Below are positions 48,440 through 58,746 of a stretch of DNA of 64,000 nt, one piece after another (position 1 is the first letter of the stretch; the number at the start of each line of letters is the position of its first letter). Under the pieces are notes generated by a model. It made no database searches. It was given only the letters and a program-made list of their open reading frames with translations, and had not been told where the DNA came from. This stretch comes from Dendrocalamus latiflorus (taxonomy: Eukaryota; Streptophyta; Magnoliopsida; Poales; Poaceae), in contig CM029626.1 in assembly GCA_017311315.1 (NCBI GenBank), positions 29,870,672-29,934,671 of the forward strand. Direction: 5' to 3'. Made by a program: the position numbers and the translations under genes.

Positions 48440-51400
48440 TGTAAGACCATGTGGAGGTCACCCATGATTGTGATGAGTAATTGACTCTTAATCTAGGCAG
48501 TTTGAGTTTGGTTTTTGAGGTTTGAGAGGAGAATGGGTTTCTCTGTTGGGTCCTTAGCCCTTGCGACTTGCTCGGAAATAGCCTTTCGACCATGTTGTTA
48601 TCGGCTGGGAGTCTTACGACTATGTTGTGCCATTTACGACCACTTTGTGAAGTTCCTGCAAAGTCGAAAGTCCTTTTGAATGGTTGAGAGATCACCTTCG
48701 ACCACATTGGCCATGGTCGGAAGAAGTCTGGAAGTGTTACGACCACTTTTGCCGTGGTCGAGAGCTGGAAGAAGTAGCTTACGACTTCGTTGGCCGTGGT
48801 CGGAAGGCACCAGGAGAGTTTACGACCACATTTGCTGTGGTCGGAGGTCATTCACGTCGTTTACGACCACGTTGGCTGTAGTCGAATGCAGCTACGACCA
48901 CGTTTGCTGTGGTCGGAAGTCGTAAGTCAAAGCTACGCCGCCGTGGTCGGTAGTCGGCGCTCAAGCCTGCAATCATGTTGAGAAGACGGCACCTTTCGAC
49001 CACGTTGTCATGAGCTGAAGCGGTTGGAAGTCGTAAGTCGTAGCTTCGACCACGTTGTCATGGCTGAGGTTGAAGTCGACGCTCAAGTCTACGACCACGT
49101 AATAAGTCGGCAGACTTCGACCACGTTGCGAGGTGGTCGAACGTGGTTGTAGCTCAGTCGTATGCGGTCGATAGTCGACAGACCTTGACTACGACCACGT
49201 GGGAAGTCGGAGGACTTCGACCACGTTGTGAAGTGCTCGAAAGAGGTCGGGTCGGAGTTGGACGCAGTTGGTTGTAGTCGTTACCGGTCGGACTTGGTCG
49301 TAAAGCAGTCCGACGCGATCGTAGCTCGGTCGGATGCGGTCAGACGAGCTTGGAGCACGGTCGGAAGTGGGCAACTGCGATTGGAAGTGTTCACACGTGG
49401 TCGAAAGGGTTTCAACCACGGTGAAACAAGTCGTACGTGATTGGAAAGGGTTTCGACCACGGTAAATCTCGTTGTGCGTGCTTGGAAGGGCTTCGACCAC
49501 GGTGTAACTCGGTGTACGTGGTCTGAACGGGGTTCGACCATGATAGAAAGCGATGAACGTGGTCGGAAGGTGGTTCGATCACACGATAAGCGGTCGTTTT
49601 AGCTGGTAATCGGTCGTATGGTCTTCTGGGCCAGTCGTATTTATCTGAGGTGTGGTCGTAGGACTTAAGCAAGTCTTGATATATAGTTTTGACCAGTTGC
49701 AAGTTGGTACGACTTGGTTGGGTAAGTTGGAGCTGAAACTTGCGATGGTCATAGCAGAGCTGTGTGTGGTCGTGGGCCACTGGAAGGGTCTCGTAGGCTG
49801 CAAGAAGGCTCTTGTGAGCTCGAGGGTTTCTCTATTCTGGGCAACAGAGTGGTCGTATAGGGTATAGTCCTTATGCGATAATATCGTAACTGCTAGCGAT
49901 GGACGTGGCATGTATCCGCATGGTCGTAGTGAGATGTGAGGCGGTCGTAACGACATGTTGTGTGGTCAAAGGAAGCAGGGAAGTCTTCCAGGGCTTTGAC
50001 CACTTCTTGAGTTGTGCATTCGAGTGGTCGTAGGGGGTTTACGATCAGTTTTTGTGCTGTGACACTTGTTGGTTGTACCGATTGTTTGTCTGTTGACTGG
50101 TGCAGTGCTATGTGACGGTTTGCTTGTTTGTGTGGCTGCAGGACTTTGGAGCTATTTCATGGTGAGGCATGGGAGGACCGGGACTAGGCACAGGAGGTGT
50201 TGAGGTCCAGACGGTCGGAGATGCCGAAGATGATCGAGGCTGGTGAGGTGGTTGCAAGCCGAGGAGACAAGGAACCGGAGCTGGAGCTGCCAGAGGATCT
50301 TGGAGACAAGTCTTGGTGAGGCTTGGAGTGGTCGGGACTAGACATGGGAGATGTTGAGGTCCAGAATGACTGGGTGAAGCCGAAGAAGACTTGGGACTCA
50401 AGGTGGTTGCGTGCGCGGACCGGGACTAGGCTCTGGAGGAGTCGGAGGTCTGATCGGTCAGAGGTAGGTGCGGTCGTGCGTGATCAGCAAGGAAATGCGA
50501 AGCTTCCGGGAAGGTGCGTGAGGGCAATTTGGAGAATTGACTCAGGCCTGCAAAAGGAAGCGGTTTCCTGTAAAAGCACTGTAATCCTGTCGGCTGTAAC
50601 GGGTTGTCGCGTGTGTGAGGTGTGTAAAACCCGGTGTTAGGAGGGGGTTTACGGGTTAGCCCCAGTGTGGACTAATCGATGGATCCATTAGGGTTAGTCT
50701 CGGGTGTGAGGCTTTAAAAGGGAGAGGGGAGGCACGAGTTTGATTGAGTTGGCCGGCTGGGCCTTGGAGGCAGTCGCCTCTCCCTCCCATGGGAGTCTGT
50801 GAGTGTGTTCTTGGGATTGTGTGAGAGAGAGAGGATGAGTGGAGAATCCATGTATGAATAATCGAGAAAGAGAGAAAGAGAAGAGGTGTGAGCTCCTCTC
50901 TATGCTCTCCGGGCGTATCGAGATTCCTTGTACTCCTTGATGATTGGAATGAAAACTCTGAGTTGTGTTCTCTGTCTTGTGTTTGAATGATTTGTTTGCG
51001 CTTTCTTTGTTCCTTCGTTTATCTGTGTTCTTGGCTTTCTGAAATCGCAGTGACATGTGGGTTTTCTCCAAGCCATCTTGGCTATTCTAGTCCCACGAGC
51101 GGTTCTATTCATCAACTCTGGTACTTCTTGCTTTGAGTTGTGTTCTTGGTTTGAGTAGGCCTAGTTTTGATTTGCTCAGAACAGGGAATCTGTCTCAAGG
51201 CTATTTGGCCAGTTCATTCCCGAGAGCAAGAGTCGAATCGGAGAAGTGTTTGCGTCTCGCGGTCGTGCGCCGAGTACATGCTCTGCATTCGCTACGACCA
51301 CGTTGAGACTTTTGTGCATGAGTCGACCGAATTCTCTGTTTCGGTTTCGACCACGCCGTTTGTCCAGATCTCAGCAAAGAATTTTTTTTACTGCCTTGGT

Positions 51401-51887
51401 TTTTCTCTGTCAAAGGACGTGAGCAAACGTTGTCTAAAGTCTCATACCCGATTGCTTTGTGAATCGCAAGATATTTGGAAATCAAAGCAAGTGGTCATGA
51501 GCTCTGGCTTGTCTTGTTGGTCGTGCGTGCCTTCTCTGTTTTCGGTCATTACTGTGCAGTCTCTTTTGCCGGTCAGATCTCGGGTTTTCAGTGGATCGTC
51601 TGTCTTACCGAGTGACTGGATCGACCACGAGTTGGCGTTCGATTTCTCTGAAACAGACGATCTATCTCTTTGTCAGATTGATCACGATAGATCCTTTCGA
51701 CTGCCTTGTTATGTCCTCGGCCAGCGGCAGTTCTAGTTTGGGTGTCAGTCTGATCTTCTGTTCTCCAGTGAACATTCGATCTTCCTCTTCATAGCTTTGT
51801 AGCTATTGGAGAAGAAGATTGTGTGAATACTTGGAGAGATTTTAAGGCACCATTCACCCCCCCTCTGGTTGCCAGTTCGGTCCTACA
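48440..51887 (+). repeat. 3' LTR of the 11.5-kb element
   Basis: 3,448 bp, same length as the 5' LTR, differing at five transition sites (for example A at about 41060 versus G at 49157, and T at about 43557 versus C at 51654). It ends GGTCCTACA before the CAGTC duplication. Confidence 0.95.
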
Positions 51888-54120
51888 CAGTCAGAAGCCC
51901 CTCTTGCGCCATATGAGTACAGTAAATCCCTGTCCCTCACTTTGAATGAACCAGTAAATCCCTGGCACCCACTTTCCACTGGTGGTACCAAAACTAGATT
52001 GCCGTAAGTTAGTCAGCAAGGTCATACCCATATAGACTTGGGGTTGTATGGTAATGCTCAGTCTGGACAATCACAAGAGTCGGTCCTTAATCAACTAGGG
52101 TGGAACATACACTTTACAAAGTCTCGTGCTAAACCGCACCAATTCAATCTAACCATCCGCCCTGGTCTAAAACAATTTTCACATTTTATTTTATTTTATT
52201 TTAAAAGAATAGTGGCAATACCAATCGCCACTAGATTTCTAAATAAAAGATTATAACAATGAAATATAATTTCCCATTCCAAGGTTACAAAAGTTAAATA
52301 GCATGACTAAGCATTTTACTACTGTTCTAATATTAACAAAGTATTATATTATTCTCATTACCGAGACAAAGGAAATCCTAAGGTTTCAATGGTACATGGC
52401 ATTCAACTTCAATCGAGGGCATAACAATAATTGGTTTAACTAATCTTAAAACAGAAACTAGTGTTCTATGTAAATAGCAATGCAAATAGTATTTAAAAAA
52501 ATAAAAAGCATTTCGCAAACTTAGGTACAAAATATTCAAAGGAGACTTGCCTTCGTTTACGCTGTCTGGACCTTCTTGCTGCAGGTCGTGAAATTCTTCG
52601 GCAACGACCGGTTCTACACGCGAAAAGATAGGACAAACAAAATAAATAAATACACATAAATTCCAATAAAATTCAAAAAGATTGTATATTTGGATAGTTT
52701 ATGATTTTAGAAAAATTTAGAAATTTGAACGGGTCAAAAGAGTTAAAATGAGAAAGTTATGGCTTCCGGAAGTTTAATTAGAAGAAAAAGAAAAAGACAG
52801 ATTTGCTGATATATTTTTATACTGAAAAAGATGATATATGACGTCAGCGATATTTTAAATTTCAAATTTTCGGACACGTGGGCTCGGTCTACCGTGGACC
52901 GGGTCCACGAACCGCGGCGGTGACCAAGGTGGCACTCACGGCCGACGTGGCGCCACGCGGAGGCCACATGGGCGCGGGCCGGTCAACATGGCCGGACGGA
53001 CGGGCGGCGCACAGGGTGGCACGGGGCGGCGCACTCGCCGGCGCACGGGCGCCCGGTGGCGGCCGGCGAGGGGTGGCGGGGTAGAGGAGGCGGCGGCAGT
53101 GCGGTTCTTACTGGCGGCGAGGCTTGGGTGGCCGGAGGAAGGTGGCGGCGGCGAGAAAACGGTGGTGACGGTGGTGGAGAGAGAGCGGCGGTGGGAGGCT
53201 TTGGAACGGTGGTTCCGGCCGGTGGTGCACTCGGCCGACGAGGGGAGGAGGGGCGACGGGGAGAAGGGATGCCGAAGGAGGGGAGCCGGCGCATGGGGAG
53301 AAGGATTTATAGGCGGAGGGGAGGAGGGCAACGGCCGGTGGTTTTAGAGGGGATTAAAGAGCGAGAAACAGTCGGAGGGAGGAGGAGTGATGAGAGGCAT
53401 TCATTAGCGCACTCTCTCGGGAGTTAAGGAGGAAGAAACGGCCGGATTAAAAGCTTTGGTGCGGCTTCAATGGTGGAGGAGAGAGAGAGCTAGAGGAAGA
53501 AGAAAGAGATGACAGGTGGGGCCCGCGTGTCGGTGAGAGAGGGAGAGATGAAGGGGTACGAGTGGTCGGATTGATGACACGTGACGAGGGAAAGAATCAT
53601 GGCCGTTGGTTTTGAATGAAGAGTTAAGTGGCTATGGACGGCTTGGATTAGATCAAGGAAAGAGATGGATTCAATCTGAGAGCACCACGTGGCACCTTGG
53701 GATTAAATTGATTTTTATTTTCGGATTACTCTTTAGAAAATACTAGAAACTTTATAAATACTTAGAAAACATTAATTAATGTCTAAAAATTCCAGAAAAT
53801 TCATAGAATATTCCTAAAGCTATTTTAGACTTAGAAAAAATATTTTTAAATTTAAATTTTCCTTTAATAATTTTATAAAATACTTTTTAACCTTTAAAAT
53901 TGATTTTTAATTCCAACAAATTCTCAAAAATTATATAAAATTCAGGGAAGGTTGGGAAAAATAAAATAAACTATTTTTGGCTTTAATAAAATATTTAAAA
54001 TACATTTTATTGCTTTAGATTTTGAAATAAAATTCAGATAAATCCAAATAAAGTTCAAATACTTTAAAATAATTAATGTGAAATTAAATTTTACACAAAG
54101 TGAAATTTTGGGATGTTACA

Positions 54121-55430
54121 GGTAAATAGGTGGTTTTAAATTTCTTTGGCTAAAACTGAGTTTATAATGTAGAAGTGTAAGTCAATTCGGTTTTGCACAA
54201 TTAAGACCTAAATCGACTAGTCTCAATAAGTGTACCAACAATCTAAGTCTGTGTCAAATATTTGAAATCCTAGGGACAAACAATCAATTTATTTGTATAA
54301 ATATAAATTATTTGAATGTAAATTGAGCACAAGAGAATAAACCACAATGACACGGTTTCTTTTTACCGTAGTGTTCGGAGACTTACTGGTCTCCCCTATC
54401 CACATTAAGGTAAGCCTAAACGAATTGGACCGGCTCTACGAATTAAGCCAAACACCTCAATTCCACTAGTGGTAGCTATGTCCCGCTCTGGGTAGGTGAG
54501 TACCAACCTTCTCAACATGTCGGGCCTTCTTATAACCTTCTTTGAGAAGATCACCGGGCACGACGCTTCCAACATCGTCTAGGAGTCGGCAACCTCCAAG
54601 AGTAATAAGTCAAACTCTTTACTTGATTCTCACCACGTGCAATGAATGTACAAGCTCAAGTGGATACAAAATCCATCTCTAACTGCAACGCATGCAACTT
54701 GAGACCTCTTTCCTTGCTCACAAGATGCAACACATGCACAATTGAGAGGAGAAGCTCACACTAGTTCAAGAGAGTGAAATGGAGTGCCAAAAGTCTTACC
54801 CCAATCGACCACAAGAGTGTATTTATACCCCACACAACAAAACTAGCCGTTGGGGACAAAAAATAGGAAATCCGATAGTACCACCGACAAATGGCCAATA
54901 CTATCGCCCCTGTCATAATAGCTACAAAACTGGCCGTTACTCAGCAATTGCGGTACTACCGTAGTTATATGTTCAGTACTACCAGAAGTAATAGCTCAGG
55001 AGTAAATATGTATTACTTAATTGTTTTTACTGGTCAGTAATGCATCCATCATGTCGTTATACTGAGACTGTTTACATATATAGAAGACAGCAAATATAAA
55101 TTCAACTACTTGTATTTACACATGGCCAAACAGCGTGGCTAGTTTCTTCTTACAAAAGATTAAAAAAGTAGAAATTTAACTGCTTCAAAGTTTTTCTACT
55201 AGCGGAGGTAGCATGCTATCTTCATCTTCAAAACTTCATAGGTGACGTGGTCGACATCGAACGGTTCAGGATCATCAGCGAACGAAGCCCAAAATACGCC
55301 AATTTGGCCATGTGTAAATACAAGCAGTTAAATAAAAGGGGCGTGGTTTGGAAATATGCCAATTTGGCCATTATTAGTAGATAAAATGATTTCTTTCACT
55401 TCACAATCCCAATTATTCGCTTAGGATCTC
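54121..55430 (-). mobile_element. Probable Copia LTR fragment plus unassigned sequence
   Basis: The stretch reads like a minus-strand plant Copia LTR. A TATA-like GGTATAAATAC (complement of 54819-54829) lies in a context of ACTAGCCGTT and ATGGCC words, and an ATCTCCCCCTTGATCT block at about 55425-55440 is the complement of a polypurine-tract-like sequence. A word of about 22 bp, CTTGTATTTACACATGGCC, near 55108 is repeated inverted near 55302-55325. Exact LTR edges were not found. A 61-codon frame at 54779 is not called. Confidence 0.4.
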
Positions 55431-55439
55431 CCCCTTGAT

Positions 55440-55569
55440 CTAAAGCTTCATCGACTACGTCAAGTCAGACGAGCAATTGGCGGACCTACTGACGAAACCT
55501 CTCAAGCGGATGAAGCTTCAGAGTCTGCGCGAGAAGATTGGAGTCGTAAACATGAAGGGTAGCTAGATC
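55440..55569 (+). pseudogene. Copia RNase H C-terminal fragment
   Basis: The plus strand reads FIDYVKSDEQLADLLTKPL and ends with REKIGVVNMKGS before a stop. This is the conserved tail of plant Copia RNase H, directly before a polypurine tract and LTR. The rest of pol is missing on the left. Confidence 0.8.
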
Positions 55570-55580
55570 AAGGGGGAGAT
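55570..55580 (+). promoter_or_regulatory. Polypurine tract of the Copia fragment
   Basis: AAGGGGGAGAT directly precedes TGTTAGGGTG, the LTR start at 55581. Confidence 0.75.
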
Positions 55581-56100
55581 TGTTAGGGTGTTCAATCAAG
55601 TTGTTGGTAATGGGTCTAGTAGTTGGGCATGGCCCTCTGGCCGTGCGCATCAAGACATTCGACATGTGCTCATTTATGTGGGAATGTTTGTTTCTTTTTC
55701 GGTTTTAGTTAGTGGTCGTACATCATGGCTAGTTGTGGTTGGCATGAATCATGTAGTCATAGCATGCGTTTAGGAGGGGCCATGTTGGCCACGATCTGTA
55801 CTCTTTGATGCTTAAATAAGAGTCCTCAGAAAAGTTGCAAAGAGTTGAGCAACACAAACCCTTGCGTTTCCCCTCAACATCGTGTGCGTATCCTCGAGTG
55901 TTTGAGGTAGTCGAAAGTTGTAACTCGTAAGTCAGAGATCGTAAGTCGTAACCGAGATTTCCGACTATCAACTATCGACTTGCCGCGATAACGCGTGGTC
56001 GTAAACGATTTCGTGGTCGTTTGACTAGCTGCGATGAGGCGTGGTCGTAAACGACTTCGTGGTCGTTCGACTGCGTGGGTGCCCGCTACGGCAGACTACA
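55581..56100 (+). mobile_element. 3' LTR of the Copia fragment, right edge uncertain
   Basis: It begins TGTTAGGGTGTTC. A TATA-like TTAAATAAG lies at about 55812. The terminal part from 55905 on is built of GTGGTCG/CGACCAC-type motifs. No partner LTR fixes the end, so 56100 is approximate. Confidence 0.5.
55990..56075. repeat. Two copies of a GCGTGGTCGTAAACGA repeat
   Basis: GCGTGGTCGTAAACGA followed by TTCGTGGTCGTT (second copy CTTCGTGGTCGTT) occurs near 55993 and 56039, a period of about 46 bp. It has the same GTGGTCG core as the LTRs of the 11.5-kb element. Confidence 0.7.
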
Positions 56101-57050
56101 TATTAAGGAATTACATATCTAAATGCAGCAAAAGGAAAAGACAAAATTTCTTTTCTTTTCCCCCTTCTCCATTACCTCTCGAGGGTGACGTAAGCGATAG
56201 TGACGATTGGGGATTCATGGGCGATGAGGTGAGATGAGGACAGCACCAACATATTTGAAAGAGGAGGAGCTGCAAGAGGAGCTGGGAACAGGGCTGGAGC
56301 GCACCGGATATGGTGGTGGCGGTGGTCCACGGCACCGGCGACGGTTCTCCATGGAAGTATGGAACCGGCTGTACTAGCGGTGGCTATCCACAGAACCAAT
56401 GGCAGTGGTGCACGACTCGGGAAATTATATTCAACCGAGTGCTTGTCTACCTTCCTGAGTGCTTGCGTTCGCACACGGGGAAATTCCCAAGTGTCTTTGC
56501 GAAACACTTGGGAATCGTTGCTGCACACGGGAGCTTCCCACGGCTCCAGCCCGCTAAGAGGTGGCTCTCGCGTATTTTTCTTCTTAGCTATTTGGATACT
56601 TAGCTTAATTTATTGTACCTATTTTTGATTGCGTCCAGATATTTTGACTAGCATTCTTTTTTTACTAGCATACTGATGTACACTGATTTAAATTCTAGAT
56701 ACACATTTTTTTAAAGAAAGTTTCAGATGGTAAAATCATCTCTACTCATTAAAAGTTTGAGTTGATGGTAGTAGATTCATTCTCCTTTGACCCTCAGCCG
56801 ACCGATTTAAACAGTATGATCTTCACCATCCGTTTCGTCATCCTCCCCCCACCCCTCTCAAGCAATCTAACAGCCCCTCCACTTCCAGCTTCAGTTACAT
56901 CTCCTTTCTCTTCTCTCCCCACCTCCCGCAACCGCTGCTTTGCTTTTTCGCGTCACCCTCTCTTCACCCCACAAATCCACCCGATTCCAACCGATTGATT
57001 ATTGATTAACCCGTCCGTTCGATTTCTCCCTCTTCGTCTTCTCCAGATCT
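56101..57050. other. Unassigned stretch with a strong hairpin
   Basis: No supported gene; the frames at 56172-56603 on both strands lack domains. A perfect 12-bp stem (ATTCCCAAGTGT at 56483-56494, ACACTTGGGAAT at 56504-56515) has a 9-nt loop. The right part (56780-57050) is pyrimidine-rich like a plant promoter and 5' untranslated region for the ATG at about 57100. Confidence 0.4.
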
Positions 57051-57099
57051 CCCCTTGAATTCGGAGCTCAGAGAGAGAGAGAGAGAGGCAGACCCAGCA

Positions 57100-57169
57100 A
57101 TGGCGGCTGCGCTGAGGAGAGCTGTGGCGCAGCGCTTGGGGCTGGCACCGGCGTACGGGATGCGGCGCT
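57100..57169 (+). pseudogene. Truncated first exon of a gene, possible organelle-targeted N-terminus
   Basis: After a GA-repeat leader, an ATG opens MAAALRRAVAQRLGLAPAYG, an Ala/Arg-rich start lacking acidic residues, like a mitochondrial presequence. The reading frame then runs straight into a CGACCAC repeat array at about 57168 and stops at 57276. No further exons are evident before the next gene. I could not assign the parent gene. The array may have replaced or interrupted the exon. Confidence 0.4.
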
Positions 57170-57303
57170 TCCGACCTACGACCACGCGCGATGGTCGACG
57201 GCTTCCGACTTACGACGACGAGGTGTGCTCGAGGGCTCCCGACCTACGACCACGAGGTGTGGTCGATGTCTTCTGACTTATGACCACGAGGTGTGATCGA
57301 TGA
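57168..57303. repeat. 34-bp repeat array with CGACCAC palindromes, four copies
   Basis: CTTCCGACCTACGACCACG, or a variant of it, starts near 57168, 57201, 57235 and 57270, each with a facing GTGGTCGA-like word. The motif is the one repeated in the 40343-51887 LTRs, so this is probably a fragment of such an LTR or interior. Confidence 0.7.
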
Positions 57304-57410
57304 ATTTTAAAACTTTTAGAACATATTTGTATGTACCCGTGAATTTTAAAACATATAGTATAATAAATTTTAAAAATTCGTAGCAATACATGAGCATTCA
57401 ACTAGTATGT

Positions 57411-57506
57411 AGACAAAATTTGGGTAACCGAAACATTGCTGCTCACATTGGCAGACCTAGACAAAATTTTGGTAGCCGAAACATTGCTGCTCGCATTGGC
57501 AGACCA
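57411..57506. repeat. 48-bp tandem duplication
   Basis: AGACAAAATTTGGGTAACCG and the following bases are repeated at 57459 with about four changes. Non-coding; function unknown. Confidence 0.85.
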
Positions 57507-57834
57507 GAGTTTAGTGGGACCATATTTTTTCCCCCGAATTATTGGTGTGTTGTGACTAGAGGCTAAAAATAAAAGGCCGGGATAGGACAGGTGTTGGGTT
57601 GGCATGGATCGCGCTGCGTCGTTTGCTCTCCGGCAGGCAGTTGTCCGCCGACCAAGCGCCACCTCTCCTCCTCCTCGTAGCTTCGGCGACCTCAACAAAA
57701 GGCCTTGGAAAGAAGTCGGAACCCAAACGCCAATCAACCGACCATCATCTCCCTGTTTAATTTTGCCGATCGAGCATCTCAAATCCCTCTCCATCCTTTC
57801 CTCTGCTGCGAAATCAAGTCGATCGATCAGCGGC

Positions 57835-58146
57835 ATGTCGAGCACCAACACCAACACCAGCTCCCCCAAGGTACGCCGTGTGTGTGTATATATATCAATC
57901 ATGCTGTTTATAACTATTCAGTTTTTTCCCTACTTGTTTTGACACTAAATAATGTGGGTACGTCTATATACGATTTGACGAATAATCAAGGATGGCCCCT
58001 CGGCGGCCGGCACCGGCGGCGGCGAGCCGACGGTGAAGAAGACGGTGCAGACGGTGGAGGTGCGGGAGTCGGCGGGGCAGGCCGTGCTCAAGCCGACCGA
58101 GGTGGTGCACGAGATCCCGTTCAAGGAGCCCGCAAAGCAGGAGTAG
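57835..58146 (+). CDS. Small two-exon protein of unknown function, 63 aa
   Basis: Exon 1 is 57835-57870 (MSSTNTNTSSPK). A 120-bp intron starts GTACGC and ends ATCAAG. Exon 2 is 57991-58146 and begins DGPSAAGTGGGEPTVKKTV. The joined frame gives 63 residues: a Ser/Thr/Gly-rich N-terminus and a charged C-terminal part with VEVRESAGQAVLKPTEVVHE and a KEPAKQE end. It has no signal peptide, membrane span or known motif. The exon 2 part is GC-rich with strong third-position G/C, like other grass genes, unlike its AT-rich surroundings. I recall small plant proteins with similar RESAGQ and HEIP words, but assign no function. If the intron is not spliced, translation would stop early. Confidence 0.65.
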
Positions 58147-58746
58147 AACAACAAAATTAGACAGCAGGGACATCGATCATATATATATGTTGATGACGCG
58201 TGCGGGATTGATCAATGTATTAATGGTATGTCATACTATCTCCTAGCTGAGTGCTAGCGATGGCTCAGAATTTAATCCAGATGACCATGCTAATGGCCAA
58301 GTGAAACTCTTGTTATGTTTGTGTGAAGGATTGGAATATTACCGAATAACTACCTACCTTGTTTTTGCAAATAAAGATACATGTATACCGGGATTGCACA
58401 CTTTGGGATCTTAAGTTGACAGTATATACCGGTAAGAACCCGCGCGTTGTACACACTGGGGTCTTATGTTGATGCATGTGGTTCTATTTAGAAGCTCCCC
58501 TGCTAAGAATTATTGTAGGTGGCCAGAGTTGCTTTCAGACTTGATGCGGATTGAATATTTTATTGAAAGCAGCTTTAATACGTAATTAAAGCTCTAGACC
58601 ATTGTTATCGTAGCTTGTATTATAACATGTTCCGAGTACCTCTGCTTGAAGGATTGTTGCTTATCTACCCGATCAGCTACTACATAGAAGCTCTGTAATC
58701 CAACATGTGGGCTTGCCTTTGGGCGATGCCTCGCACGGTGAAGGAA
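58147..58746. other. 3' flank of the small gene
   Basis: Probably the 3' untranslated region followed by intergenic sequence. AATAAAG at about 58369 could serve as a poly-A signal. Nothing else was recognised. Confidence 0.4.

Larger units (their letters stand above)
40343..51887 (+). mobile_element. Young non-autonomous Sirevirus-like LTR retrotransposon, 11,545 bp
   Basis: Two 3,448-bp LTRs (40343-43790, 48440-51887) bound the element, with CAGTC at 40338-40342 and 51888-51892. The ends are TGTAAGACC and GGTCCTACA. The primer-binding site is at 43793-43804 and the polypurine tract at 48429-48439. By reading both LTRs I count five differences, all transitions, which implies a very recent insertion. 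The 4.65-kb interior has no integrase, reverse transcriptase or RNase H that I can recognise, only a zinc-knuckle-like frame. The long LTRs, the ATTCACCCCCC end and repeated LTR motifs match the Sirevirus lineage. Mobilisation would need proteins from a related element. Confidence 0.93.
39426..54120 (-). mobile_element. Gypsy-type LTR (LTR2) split by an 11.5-kb insertion
   Basis: On the minus strand the LTR starts TGTAACATCCC (54120) and ends GGGGTCCCGACA (39426). The native LTR is 39426-40342 plus 51893-54120, about 3.1 kb; the rest is the inserted retrotransposon with a CAGTC duplication. Homology to LTR1 continues across the insertion: AGAAGCCCCTCTTGCGCC at 51893 corresponds to about 12600 in LTR1. 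It carries TATTCGAATA (40154-40163) and CTCTGCAGAG (40172-40181) and a GC-rich segment at about 52860-53420 whose long open frames lack domains. Confidence 0.8.

Noticed and set aside
10715..54120. LTR1 and LTR2 as the two LTRs of one element
   Set aside because: Both are in the same orientation with a leader on the left, but they are clearly diverged, differ in length (5.7 versus 3.1 kb), and host genes and other elements lie between them. They are separate insertions.
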